From an uncultured Clostridia bacterium (lineage in GTDB: Bacteria > Bacillota > Clostridia > UBA1381): a DNA stretch of 38,978 bases. The position numbers and the translations under genes are program-made. The notes beneath the pieces are model-generated. The model did no database searches. It worked only from the letters and a program-made list of their open reading frames with translations, and had not been told where the DNA came from. How positions within the stretch are numbered: the first letter of the stretch is position 1; each line of letters opens with the position of its first letter. The stretch is from NCBI GenBank assembly GCA_949742185.1, contig CATJNN010000145.1, forward strand, positions 1-38,978, read 5' to 3'. Below are positions 1 through 9,024 of this stretch, in pieces.

Positions 1-1
1 A

Positions 2-121
2 ACTGGAAACAAGATATACATATACAGGATATGCGACGTAAACGGAGACGGAGAGATAACCGAGGCCGACGCTCAGGCTATTTCGGAGAGAGCGGATATT
101 CCGTTGCCTGTATGGTATTAA
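2..121 (+). CDS. C-terminal fragment of a dockerin-like (EF-hand type) protein, 5' end outside window
   Basis: Open frame from window edge: TGNKIYIYRICDVNGDGEITEADAQAISERADIPLPVWY*; DVNGDGEITEADA is a dockerin/EF-hand calcium-loop signature. Confidence 0.6.
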   Translation, partial: TGNKIYIYRICDVNGDGEITEADAQAISERADIPLPVWY

Positions 122-167
122 CGGGAAGAGACAAAAAAGAAAAGAGAAAAAACAGAAGATAAATACA

Positions 168-193
168 GACACCCTCGAATATATGAGGGTGTC
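168..193. terminator. Stem-loop between convergent genes, likely terminator
   Basis: gacaccctc (168-176) / gagggtgtc (185-193), 9-bp perfect stem between a + strand gene end and a - strand gene end. Confidence 0.5.
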
Positions 194-206
194 TTGCTGT
201 TTAGGA

Positions 207-920
207 TTATTCTGACTTGTTATTGAATACGCCTATTCGGTCTAATATAACGAGTATACGCAGCATTTCTATGCTTAAATCAAGACTGCTGCCGCTGCCC
301 GTTATAATACCTTCATCAACAAGTTTTTGAACTACGGGGCGCGCCCACTCGGGAACTTCGCCGACTGTATTATAGCGTTTGTCAAGAGTATCAACAAGTC
401 GGTTAACGGAATCATATAAATTTCCAAGACTTGCATCAATATCGCTAACCTTAGCGTGCAGACGTGTTACGGTTTCATCAATATATCCTACTTTTTCTTT
501 TAATCTGTCGAATTCTTCCATATTGATATCCTCACTTTCCGGCATATGCCAATCTATTGGAACTTCAAAATGCGGTAGGTCGGGGGTGGACCAGGTTCCG
601 CCCCATATAATGCCCAGTTGTTTTGCGACTGCGCCGCATTTTTTTAATATTGTTTTGTTATATAAATCGCTTCCGTGAACGGCAATATCCCAAGCTCTGC
701 GGCTTGTGTGCCGGCTGCTGCGCGTCCATGTGACAATATTGCCCGGACGTGTTCTGCCCAGACTGTACAAATAATTTTGACGCTCCTGACTGCGATATGT
801 TTCAGTTATAAAAATGTAGTATCCGGCGTTTTCGCAGGCTGTCATAAATAGCATGCAAGCTTTTTGCGCGGTGGGCGTCAGTTCTGATATTTCGCGGATT
901 GTTGTTGTAACGTCAGCCAT
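207..920 (-). CDS. M15-family peptidoglycan peptidase (phage endolysin-like, L-Ala-D-Glu / D-Ala-D-Ala type)
   Basis: ETYRSQERQNYLYSLGRTRPGNIVTWTRSSRHTSRRAWDIAV...PDLPHFEVP fits M15 zinc peptidase motifs; start placed at MADVTT (ATG 918-920) behind GGAAGTGAG rather than the ORF-track start at 944. Confidence 0.82.
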   Translation of the reverse strand: MADVTTTIREISELTPTAQKACMLFMTACENAGYYIFITETYRSQERQNYLYSLGRTRPGNIVTWTRSSRHTSRRAWDIAVHGSDLYNKTILKKCGAVAKQLGIIWGGTWSTPDLPHFEVPIDWHMPESEDINMEEFDRLKEKVGYIDETVTRLHAKVSDIDASLGNLYDSVNRLVDTLDKRYNTVGEVPEWARPVVQKLVDEGIITGSGSSLDLSIEMLRILVILDRIGVFNNKSE

Positions 921-1296
921 TTTTCTCACTTCCTTTAATTCCAATTATTCTTGACAGGAATGAGGGCATATCCACTCCAATCTCTGATAAATTTTCAAGT
1001 ACAGATATAAGCTCTGTATAAATATAATATGACTGCACGCTGTTAAAGATGACATGATTAATGTCGGAAAACAGCAGGCTTAATCCGTAGCTGAGCAGTA
1101 CAACAAGAATAATTGCCGCTTTTTTAAAACCTCCGTCTCTAAGCTTAGATGAAGATAGTTTTCTGTCTTCTCTATATGCTTTAATAATACCTGTTATAAA
1201 ATCCACAACAATACCTGCGACAAGCGCATATGTAAGCAGATTTGTGTTGAGTGTAAAACCATTAAATAAATTCTGTAATGTTTGTAGTTCTTCCAT
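913..1296 (-). CDS. Phage holin (toxin secretion/phage lysis holin, Phage_holin_4 type)
   Basis: ALVAGIVVDFITGIIKAYREDRKLSSSKLRDGGFKKAAIILVVLLSYGLSLLF; overlaps the endolysin start. Confidence 0.85.
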   Translation of the reverse strand: MEELQTLQNLFNGFTLNTNLLTYALVAGIVVDFITGIIKAYREDRKLSSSKLRDGGFKKAAIILVVLLSYGLSLLFSDINHVIFNSVQSYYIYTELISVLENLSEIGVDMPSFLSRIIGIKGSEKNG

Positions 1297-1305
1297 TTTT
1301 TCACC

Positions 1306-2376
1306 TCATATTATCGTTATAGTACATGTTGCCGTCGTGTCAATGCAGTTTTTGTCGTTAGTTGCAATAACGACGCGGTATGTGCCAGCTTCAATAGGCG
1401 GCTCAGTTGTTGAAGAGTTTGTTTTTTGATTTATGTATGTCACCGTATGAACAAGCTTCGCCGGAGTTATTGTGTAAACAGCCTCATGCGGAAGCCCGTC
1501 GTAACTAACAGAAAAACTTTCCGCATTTATGACAGGAGTTGCTCGGACTATTCCAAACATTGACGGGGAGACAGAGCTTTGTCTGTAACGTTTATTAAGC
1601 ATGATAATATTCACTCTGCACAGCTGTATATTGGTTATTTCAGAAACGTTGTCAGAACCGAGAGTAACGCGGTAGTCAATGTCTTCAATAAGCTCGGGTG
1701 ATAAATCGACTGGTTTTATAATCGGCTTATGAGGCTCTCCGTCATAAACGACATACGGATTAAGAAGCTTGAAATTAACGCTTTGTTCTTTTACGGGAAG
1801 ACGAAGTTCTTTCTCAGTTATATTGCCGTTGCTGTCGGCCGCTTGAAATTTTATTCTGTATGTTGCCGCTTTAGCAGACGTATCCGCCATACCTGATATG
1901 GTTCCGTTTTTGCTGAGTGTAAAGTATGAGGGGAGCTGATTGCGGCTACTTTCTGAGATTGTTACGGTATACGGAGGTTTTCCGCCGGATATTTCCAAAG
2001 AAACTAAATAAGGAACGTCTCTTTCTGCTTCAGGTAATTTGGAGGTTACAATATTTAGTTCTTTTGATTCAACTAAACGTATTTTATCAGCATAATCGTC
2101 AAACGGAGTATGATTGGGAATATCAATGCCTCCTTCAGCTATGGCTTGGCGTATTTGTTCTTTGATTTCCAGACAAAACGCTGTTTTTTGTTCGGTTGTT
2201 CCGTATGACGGATATTCTGATATGTTGCCGAAATCAATATTTTCCTGATAAATGCTGCGTATACCGTTCGGGTATGAGGAATAGCCTCCTGAAATTATGC
2301 CGCCCATTTCAGTGATTGCCAGATTTATGTCTTCAAAACAGCGAATCATAAAATTCAGTTTTTCGCATATTGTCAT
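1306..2376 (-). CDS. Phage-tail-associated/fibre-like protein with Ig-like (He_PIG-like and MBG/YDG-like) domains
   Basis: ISGGKPPYTVTISESSRNQLPSYFTLSKNGTISGMADTSAKAATYRIKFQAADSNG is a putative-Ig pattern; two VVYDGEPHKPI / VSYDGLPHEAVYT repeats; sits between tail protein and holin. Confidence 0.6.
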   Translation of the reverse strand: MTICEKLNFMIRCFEDINLAITEMGGIISGGYSSYPNGIRSIYQENIDFGNISEYPSYGTTEQKTAFCLEIKEQIRQAIAEGGIDIPNHTPFDDYADKIRLVESKELNIVTSKLPEAERDVPYLVSLEISGGKPPYTVTISESSRNQLPSYFTLSKNGTISGMADTSAKAATYRIKFQAADSNGNITEKELRLPVKEQSVNFKLLNPYVVYDGEPHKPIIKPVDLSPELIEDIDYRVTLGSDNVSEITNIQLCRVNIIMLNKRYRQSSVSPSMFGIVRATPVINAESFSVSYDGLPHEAVYTITPAKLVHTVTYINQKTNSSTTEPPIEAGTYRVVIATNDKNCIDTTATCTITII

Positions 2377-3437
2377 TCTGTCACCCCGTTTATTTCATCA
2401 AGCATATTATCTATTGTGCCAACAGTATTTTTGAGAGTTTCAAGCTCTGTTCTGATATCAGAGACGTCTTTGTCTGATGAAGCAAGCTTTGTCCATTCAT
2501 AAGCAGATGTGCCGCCGGTTAGATTTATCGTGCGTATATACATGCTGTCGTTCGGTTTATCGGTATAGCCTTTTGGTATAAAAATTTGAATTACGCCGTC
2601 AACTTGGGGCAGCGCCAGCAAAGCGCCGGATTTTTCTCCGTCGGGATAATTTAAAGATGCGTTTCCGCCGTACACAGAATACGCGCCTGCCTCAGTTATA
2701 CTGTTTAAATTGCTTTCATTATCGGGCTGGGACGATTTTTTAAAAAATGCTTCATTAAATTCTGCGCGAAGCGCGTTTATTTCATTATCAATCGTTTCGT
2801 CGAAGTTTTTGTTTGCCAGTTCATTTATTGCTTCTACAAGATTTTTTTTATTGCTTGTAGACAAACGATAAATAGAGCCTATCTGGTCTTGAAGGTTGTC
2901 GTAGAGCTTTTGTCTCACTGATTTTTCAGAAGAGACTCTTTCGTTGACTGAGTTTATTTTTATCTCTAATTGCAGATCTGTTTCAGCGCGTTTCGATTGC
3001 TCGTCAGCTAAATCTGTTTTTGTTTTTTCGGCGAGAGTTTTCAGCTTTTCAACTGCGGTTGTGGTTGTTCCGAGCTTGTTGACGATGTCTGTGTATACCT
3101 CGGGAGTTGCTTCCGGAGGAGTGACTCCGGCTATAAGTCCGCTGCTGTCAACAGGAACGGTTATCTCGTTTGTATTGAGAAGATTTCCGGCAAATACGAA
3201 AACAAGAAACCCACCGTCGGCTATAACTTCATGAGGTACAAGACATTCATTTTCATTAAGAAGGACGTGGTATATTTTTTCTCGGTCGGGCGTTGAGAAA
3301 ACAGCGGTTTTCATAAGACCGCACCATTCGCCTGAAAAATAAAAATGAGCTTTGAGATAATTTCTGCTCCCCTCAACGATGTAAGGGTCGCTTTTTATAG
3401 ACAGCTTCTGACTGTCGACATAAAATTTAATTTTCAA
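2373..3437 (-). CDS. Phage baseplate/tail fibre protein with knob-like C-terminal domain
   Basis: ITEAGAYSVYGGNASLNYPDGEKSGALLALPQVDGVIQIFIPKGYTDKPNDSMYIRTINLTGGTSAYEWTKLAS resembles tail-fibre/pyocin-knob domains; preceded by coiled-coil; 4-bp overlap with downstream gene; RBS aaggaggaa. Confidence 0.65.
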   Translation of the reverse strand: MKIKFYVDSQKLSIKSDPYIVEGSRNYLKAHFYFSGEWCGLMKTAVFSTPDREKIYHVLLNENECLVPHEVIADGGFLVFVFAGNLLNTNEITVPVDSSGLIAGVTPPEATPEVYTDIVNKLGTTTTAVEKLKTLAEKTKTDLADEQSKRAETDLQLEIKINSVNERVSSEKSVRQKLYDNLQDQIGSIYRLSTSNKKNLVEAINELANKNFDETIDNEINALRAEFNEAFFKKSSQPDNESNLNSITEAGAYSVYGGNASLNYPDGEKSGALLALPQVDGVIQIFIPKGYTDKPNDSMYIRTINLTGGTSAYEWTKLASSDKDVSDIRTELETLKNTVGTIDNMLDEINGVTE

Positions 3438-3609
3438 AAAAATTCCTCCTTGTTAAAATCTATCGGGTACGGTATTATCGTAGCATTTGCAGTTAAATTG
3501 TTTTCGCATTGTTTTTGCAATATGAATAAATAGAAAAAAAACAGAAATAATAAAAACGTAATTAAAAATTACAGGTATAAAAAGATATTGAAGTTTAGGA
3601 GGCGTTATT

Positions 3610-3780
3610 ATGGATAACTGCAAAGCAAACCAGAGTATTAAATGTAACGTGACACAATGTGTAAATCACTGCACAACAAAGGATTACTGCGCGCTTGACT
3701 GCATTACGGTCGGAACGCACGAATCAAATCCTACAGTTGACCAGTGCACAGACTGCATGAGCTTTGAAGCAAAGAAATAA
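3610..3780 (+). CDS. DUF1540-family Cys-rich miniprotein (56 aa)
   Basis: MDNCKANQSIKCNVTQCVNHCTTKDYCALDCITVGTHESNPTVDQCTDCMSFEAKK*; RBS taggagg; below ORF-track length cutoff. Confidence 0.8.
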   Translation: MDNCKANQSIKCNVTQCVNHCTTKDYCALDCITVGTHESNPTVDQCTDCMSFEAKK

Positions 3781-3803
3781 GACCTGACGTCTTTGTGCAG
3801 TAA

Positions 3804-3840
3804 AACAAGAGGAGCGGTAAGATGCCGCTCCTCTTGTTTA
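3804..3840 (+). terminator. Rho-independent terminator
   Basis: aacaagaggagcgg-taagatg-ccgctcctcttgttt. Confidence 0.85.
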
Positions 3841-3898
3841 ATATTAAGCGTGCCTGCGGAGCAGGTGAAATAATTGGAACTTAATAATTAAACTTGTT

Positions 3899-4879
3899 TT
3901 ATTCACATTTCTTTAATCGTTTGTCCTTTTTAAAAGCTGATTTTGAAGGATTTCCCTCGGCGCGATATATTTCTGGCTTCGATAAATTTACATATGACGA
4001 CCAGACGGTGTCTATTAAATCGTCTTTTTTATACTGACATAGAAATCCCATTTTTCCGGACAGCAGGTTTTCGCAGAAATAATTTTCCGGTTGATAATCA
4101 TTTTTAAAAATTAATTTAAGAGTGTCGTATCTTTTATGAGAATAAATGACGTCTGTTATGCTAGTTTGATATGACGTCATTGGGTTTGATGTAAAGTGAT
4201 TTGTGCAGTACACTGCTCCGTCTCTAAATAATTCGGTTACATTTATGCTTTTACAGTTGCATTCCATCAAAGCGATATGACCCGATTTGTCTGCAAAAAC
4301 CAGATTTTGAGAAGAGCCTATTGGTATATTTCTTACGGCTTGCACTGCTTCGGCAGTATTTGCACAGTTCTCAAGCGCATACCGCACCAGCATACCGGCG
4401 TTCAGTCCGGGAGCGGAAACGGTGGGATATACAAAGGTCAGCCCTGCGGCAAGTCCGCATTCGTTAACGCCGTCTTCAATTTGCGACCACGCTGTCGTAT
4501 TCCCGATAAATTTATATTTTCCATCAAAATTGTAATATGCGCTGTCGCATAATTTTTTTATATCTCTCGAAAAATCGCTGTTTCTTCCAAAAAACACTTT
4601 TCCGTTTTTTGCAAATGCGAAGCATGAACAAGCGTTATCATGCGTGCAGGAATACATTGATAACAGAAATTGTGCGATTATCATAAAATCCACGCCCATA
4701 CCGTCCGCAGTTCCGCGTATTTCATCAAGAATTTGCGGATAGTGTTTTTCGTAAACGGTAACACATTTTTCTGCGTATTCCGGATTGCCCGGCGGGATTT
4801 GCGCTCCTGTTTTGCGAAGAATACCACCGTAGCGCATACCTGCGCTGTAGTGAGAGCCTTTCCACCTTGAATGATACAA
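3899..4879 (-). CDS. C45-family autoproteolytic acyltransferase/hydrolase (Ntn-hydrolase, choloylglycine hydrolase-like)
   Basis: CSCFAFAKNGKVFFGRNSDF, NECGLAAGLTFV, GSSQNLVFADKSGHIALMECN motifs; probable TTG start behind aaggagg. Confidence 0.78.
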   Translation of the reverse strand: MYHSRWKGSHYSAGMRYGGILRKTGAQIPPGNPEYAEKCVTVYEKHYPQILDEIRGTADGMGVDFMIIAQFLLSMYSCTHDNACSCFAFAKNGKVFFGRNSDFSRDIKKLCDSAYYNFDGKYKFIGNTTAWSQIEDGVNECGLAAGLTFVYPTVSAPGLNAGMLVRYALENCANTAEAVQAVRNIPIGSSQNLVFADKSGHIALMECNCKSINVTELFRDGAVYCTNHFTSNPMTSYQTSITDVIYSHKRYDTLKLIFKNDYQPENYFCENLLSGKMGFLCQYKKDDLIDTVWSSYVNLSKPEIYRAEGNPSKSAFKKDKRLKKCE

Positions 4880-4924
4880 TAAAATTCCTCCTTAATAAAA
4901 ATTAATAATAACGTTATTGCAGGA

Positions 4925-4953
4925 AGTATAATGAAATAAAAAATTTTTGTCAA
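4925..4953 (-). promoter_or_regulatory. Sigma-A-type promoter for the C45 hydrolase gene
   Basis: On - strand TTGACA-17 nt-TATACT. Confidence 0.75.
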
Positions 4954-5042
4954 GACAGACTTAAAGGTAAAATGTGCATAAAAAAAGCGGGATATCTTTT
5001 TAAAGTTTGTACAAAATTTTCTAACTAAATGTTGCAAAAAAC

Positions 5043-5071
5043 TTGCAAAACCGCTTAAAATCATATATAAT
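5043..5071 (+). promoter_or_regulatory. Sigma-A-type promoter of S10 operon
   Basis: TTGCAA-17 nt-TATAAT, ~375 nt upstream of rpsJ. Confidence 0.75.
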
Positions 5072-5077
5072 GGTAAT

Positions 5078-5453
5078 GTTGTGACACTTAGCAAACGATG
5101 ATGCGGGAGGTTGCGGACAATACGTCCGGTTTTTCCGCGGAGAACGTCCGATTCATGAAACCGGGCTGCAGGTCACGCCGCACTGCGGGATACTTGGGGG
5201 ACAGTTATGTCCGTCGCCGGTATTTCGCTGTCAGTGATGGCGTTATGACTTTGTAAAGCACCCGGAACGCTTAGGCATTTCGGGTTTTTTGTTTGTTAAA
5301 GCCGCCGCGGGCGGTTTTAGGGTGTAGGCGAAACACCCGGCAGTGTGTACAGCTTCAGAGACGCCGCAAATTGGATTAAAAAGCAATCTTTTAGATTCGT
5401 TGCGTGCTTTTTAAACGCGGTTGTCGTCTATTTTTGAACAAGGAGGGAAAAGT
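5078..5453 (+). ncRNA. Structured 5' leader of rpsJ/S10 operon
   Basis: Several hairpins (CGGAC-AATAC-GTCCG 5114-5128; GGACA-GTTA-TGTCC 5199-5212), internal terminator 5261-5290 and a second 10-bp stem 5376-5414 before the rpsJ RBS. Confidence 0.6.
5261..5290 (+). terminator. Internal terminator/attenuator in S10 leader
   Basis: cccggaa-cgcttaggca-ttcggg(t) stem with one G-U pair followed by TTTTTT. Confidence 0.65.
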
Positions 5454-5768
5454 ATGGCAGCAAACCAGAAAATCAGAATCAAGCTGAAGGCTTACGACCA
5501 CGCAGTCTTAGACCAGTCGGCTGAAAAAATTGTTGAGATTGCCAAGAGAACGGGCGCGAAGGTTTCAGGACCTATCCCGCTTCCGACAGACAAGGAAATC
5601 ATCACGATTTTGAGAGCGGTTCATAAGTATAAGGACTCCAGAGAACAGTTCGAAAGACGAACTCACAAGAGACTTATCGACATAGTTGTTCCTGGCGCAA
5701 AGACGATGGACGCTCTTGTAAAAATTGATTTGCCCGCAGGCGTTGATATTACAGTAACGCAGAAATAA
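5454..5768 (+). CDS. rpsJ: 30S ribosomal protein S10
   Basis: [45 protein letters not shown]; start at 5454 behind aggaggg. Confidence 0.97.
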   Translation: MAANQKIRIKLKAYDHAVLDQSAEKIVEIAKRTGAKVSGPIPLPTDKEIITILRAVHKYKDSREQFERRTHKRLIDIVVPGAKTMDALVKIDLPAGVDITVTQK

Positions 5769-5859
5769 ACATAAGCGGGTTGCAGTAATCTTCGGATTAT
5801 GATGCAGGTGCATGTTCGCCAAAGCTGCGAACCAATAACCGTAAATAGGAGGAAAGAAA

Positions 5860-6489
5860 ATGGAAAAAGCAATTTTAGGAACAAAAATCGGCATGACGCA
5901 GATTTTTGACGAAGACGGAAAAGTCGTTCCGGTGACTGTTGTTCAGTCTGGTCCCTGTGTTGTAACGCAGAAAAAGACGATGGAAACAGACGGCTATGAA
6001 GCTGTTCAGGTCGGTTACGGAGAGGTCAGAGAGAAAAGCCTCAACAAGCCGCAGAAAGGTCATTTCGCAAAGGCAAACACTGCCGTTAAAAAGTATTTGA
6101 GAGAATTCAGACTCAATGATTGCTCAGCTTACAATGTAGGCGATGAGATTAAAGCTGATATTTTCGCCGCCGGAGATAAAATAGATGTAACCGGCATCAG
6201 CAAGGGTCACGGTTTCGCGGGCCCGATGAAAAGATGGGGAATGCACAGAGGTCCAATGTCTCATGGCTCCAAGAGTCACAGAGTATCCGGTTCAATGGGT
6301 ATGTGTTCATATCCGGGCCGTGTTATGAAGGGCAAAAAGCTTCCGGGTCACATGGGCGTTGTGAGAGTAACGGTGCAGAACCTTGAAGTTGTTAAAGTAG
6401 ACGCAGAGCAGAATTTGATTCTGGTAAAGGGCGCGGTTCCGGGAAATAAAGGCGGACTCGTTACTATCAGAAACAGCGTAAAAGCATAA
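5860..6489 (+). CDS. rplC: 50S ribosomal protein L3
   Basis: [28 protein letters not shown]; operon position. Confidence 0.98.
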   Translation: MEKAILGTKIGMTQIFDEDGKVVPVTVVQSGPCVVTQKKTMETDGYEAVQVGYGEVREKSLNKPQKGHFAKANTAVKKYLREFRLNDCSAYNVGDEIKADIFAAGDKIDVTGISKGHGFAGPMKRWGMHRGPMSHGSKSHRVSGSMGMCSYPGRVMKGKKLPGHMGVVRVTVQNLEVVKVDAEQNLILVKGAVPGNKGGLVTIRNSVKA

Positions 6490-6519
6490 ATAAGGCTTTA
6501 ACGGAAAGGAGGAAGACTT

Positions 6520-7143
6520 ATGCCAAAAGTGGCTTTATATAATATGGAAGGCGCGCAGGTTGGTGATATTGAATTAAACGACAGCATCTTCGGCGCGGAA
6601 GTAAATAAAGCGGTTATGCATCAGGTGGTTGTGAATTACCTTGCGAACCAGAGACAGGGTACGCAGAGCACAAAGACGCGCACAGAGGTACGCGGCGGCG
6701 GAATTAAGCCGTGGAGACAAAAAGGCACAGGCCGCGCGAGACAGGGAAGCATTCGCGCTCCCCAATGGACAGGCGGCGGCGTTGCGCTCGGACCAAAGCC
6801 GAGAGATTATCGCTTCAGCGTAAATAAAAAAGTAAGACGTTTAGCTCTTAAATCAGCGCTGTCTGCAAAAGCAGCCGACAATGGTATCATTGTTGTCGAC
6901 GGTTTGAAGATGGACGAGATTAAGACTGCCGTGATGGCAAAGCTGCTTAAAAATTTGGGCGCTGACTCAAAGACGCTTGTTGTAACGGCGCAGAATGATA
7001 CAAATGTTTATAAGTCAGCAAGAAATATAAAGGGTGTTGAGGTTACTTATGCCGACACACTTAACACATACGCGGTTCTCAAAAACGACAAATTTGTTGT
7101 TTCAAAGGACGCAATCGCGAGAATTGAGGAGGTGCTTGCATAA
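6520..7143 (+). CDS. rplD: 50S ribosomal protein L4
   Basis: [37 protein letters not shown]. Confidence 0.98.
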   Translation: MPKVALYNMEGAQVGDIELNDSIFGAEVNKAVMHQVVVNYLANQRQGTQSTKTRTEVRGGGIKPWRQKGTGRARQGSIRAPQWTGGGVALGPKPRDYRFSVNKKVRRLALKSALSAKAADNGIIVVDGLKMDEIKTAVMAKLLKNLGADSKTLVVTAQNDTNVYKSARNIKGVEVTYADTLNTYAVLKNDKFVVSKDAIARIEEVLA

Positions 7144-7448
7144 TGAAATTCGCACACGATATCATAAGAAAACCAATCATCTCCGAACGCAGTATGCAGC
7201 CGTATTTCGACAAAGAGGGCAACGAAATTAAAAAATATTCTTTCGTTGTTTCAAAGGACGCAAACAAGGTTGAAATTAAAAAAGCGGTTGAGGAAATTTT
7301 CGGCGTTGAGGTTGCAAAGGTAAACACAATGCATGTTTTGGGCAAGGTTAAGCGCATGGGCAGAAATGAAGGCAGACGCGCTTCATGGAAGAAAGCCATT
7401 GTAACTTTGGCTCAGGGCAGTAAAGCAATCGAATTTTTTGAAATGTAA
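7143..7448 (+). CDS. rplW: 50S ribosomal protein L23
   Basis: IIRKPIISERSM...YSFVVSKDANKVEIKKAVEEIFGVEVAKVNTM. Confidence 0.97.
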   Translation: MKFAHDIIRKPIISERSMQPYFDKEGNEIKKYSFVVSKDANKVEIKKAVEEIFGVEVAKVNTMHVLGKVKRMGRNEGRRASWKKAIVTLAQGSKAIEFFEM

Positions 7449-7484
7449 TTTCCTATTAATATAGAAAAGGAGTGAAACAGGATA

Positions 7485-8318
7485 ATGGCTATAAGAAAGT
7501 ATAATCCTACTTCTCCTGCCAGAAGATTTATGACGGTGTCTGACTTCGCTGAAGTCACAAAAAAGACTCCCGAGCGTTCGCTTTTAGATTCGCTTAAAAA
7601 GAATGCGGGCAGGAACTCATATGGCAGAATTACCGTTCGTCACAGAGGCGGCGGAAACAGAAGAAAATACAGACTGATTGATTTTAAGAGAAATAAGGAC
7701 GGAATGCCCGCAACGGTTATCGGTATTGAATATGATCCGAACCGCTCGGCAAATATTGCGCTTCTGCAATACGAGGACGGCACAAAGTCTTATATAATAG
7801 CTCCTCTCGGAGTAACGGACGGCGATGTTCTTATGTCCGGCGAAGGCGCGGACATCAAGCCGGGCAATGCATTGTTTATAAAAGACATCCCTGTGGGTAC
7901 GCTTATTCATAATATTGAGCTTTATCCGGGCAAGGGCGGTCAGCTCGTAAGAAGCGCGGGTAACAGCGCTCAGCTTATGGCTAAAGAGGGCAAATATGCT
8001 CAGGTAAGACTTCCCTCGGGCGAGGTTCGTATGATTAGAATGGACTGCAAAGCTACGGTGGGCGAAGTTGGAAACCAGCAGCACGAGAATATCTCAATCG
8101 GTAAGGCGGGAAGAAAGCGTCACATGGGCTGGAGACCTACAGTCCGCGGTGTTGTTATGAACCCGAACGACCATCCGCACGGCGGTGGTGAAGGTAAATC
8201 TCCAATCGGACGCGCAGCGCCTGTAACGCCTTGGGGTAAACCGGCTCTTGGTCTTAAAACAAGAAAGAAAAAGAACAGAACCGACAAGTTTATCGTTAAG
8301 AGAAGAAATTCCAAATAA
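7485..8318 (+). CDS. rplB: 50S ribosomal protein L2
   Basis: [17 protein letters not shown]...[20 protein letters not shown]. Confidence 0.98.
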   Translation: MAIRKYNPTSPARRFMTVSDFAEVTKKTPERSLLDSLKKNAGRNSYGRITVRHRGGGNRRKYRLIDFKRNKDGMPATVIGIEYDPNRSANIALLQYEDGTKSYIIAPLGVTDGDVLMSGEGADIKPGNALFIKDIPVGTLIHNIELYPGKGGQLVRSAGNSAQLMAKEGKYAQVRLPSGEVRMIRMDCKATVGEVGNQQHENISIGKAGRKRHMGWRPTVRGVVMNPNDHPHGGGEGKSPIGRAAPVTPWGKPALGLKTRKKKNRTDKFIVKRRNSK

Positions 8319-8358
8319 TTGTTTTATATAAGCATACTCGAAAGGAGGAGTATACAAT

Positions 8359-8631
8359 ATGGGCAGATCACTTAAAAAGGGACCTTTTGTCGAAGAGCGT
8401 CTTATGAAAAGAATTGACGCTATGAACGCTGCCAATGAGAAGAAGGTAGTTAAAACATGGTCAAGAGCGTCCACGATTTTCCCGGAAATGGTTGGTCACA
8501 CAATCGCTGTTCATGACGGCAGAAAGCATGTGCCGGTATTCATAAGCGAGGACATGGTAGGACACAGACTCGGTGAGTTTGCGCCGACAAGAACCTTTAA
8601 GGGTCACGTTGGAGCGAAAACATCCAGATAA
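8359..8631 (+). CDS. rpsS: 30S ribosomal protein S19
   Basis: [19 protein letters not shown]...[16 protein letters not shown]. Confidence 0.98.
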   Translation: MGRSLKKGPFVEERLMKRIDAMNAANEKKVVKTWSRASTIFPEMVGHTIAVHDGRKHVPVFISEDMVGHRLGEFAPTRTFKGHVGAKTSR

Positions 8632-8667
8632 TATACGGATATCAGTTTGAAAGGAGGCAATCCATAG

Positions 8668-9003
8668 ATGGAAGCACGTGCAGTATTAAAATATGCCCGC
8701 ATTTCACCGAGAAAGGTGAAGATTGTGCTTGATTTAATAAGAAACAAGCCGGTTGGATATGCGATGGGCGTTATAAAGAATACGCCGAAAGCGGCAAGCG
8801 AATATCTTGAAAAGCTGCTTAAGTCGGCAGTGGCAAACGCGCAGAATAATCATGATATGGATGTAGATAAATTATATGTTGCCGAATGTTATGCATCGCA
8901 GGGACCGACGCTTAAGCGTATTCAGCCCCACGCTCAGGGCAGAGCATTCAAGATTTTGAAAAGAACAAGCCATATCACTTTAGTGTTAAAGGAAAAAGAA
9001 TAA
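8668..9003 (+). CDS. rplV: 50S ribosomal protein L22
   Basis: ARISPRKVKIVLDLIRNKPV...GRAFKILKRTSHITLVL. Confidence 0.97.
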   Translation: MEARAVLKYARISPRKVKIVLDLIRNKPVGYAMGVIKNTPKAASEYLEKLLKSAVANAQNNHDMDVDKLYVAECYASQGPTLKRIQPHAQGRAFKILKRTSHITLVLKEKE

Positions 9004-9024
9004 TCCGAAAAGGAGGTTAAGCAA

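Noticed and set aside
4681-5094. ORF-track - strand ORF of 137 aa
   Set aside because: Overlaps the C45 hydrolase N-terminus in another frame and runs through two promoters; low-complexity composition
7617-8084. Long antisense ORFs inside rplB (and similar shadows in other r-protein genes, e.g. 10933-11388, 13586-14140)
   Set aside because: Shadow frames of highly biased codon usage; no RBS or recognisable domains
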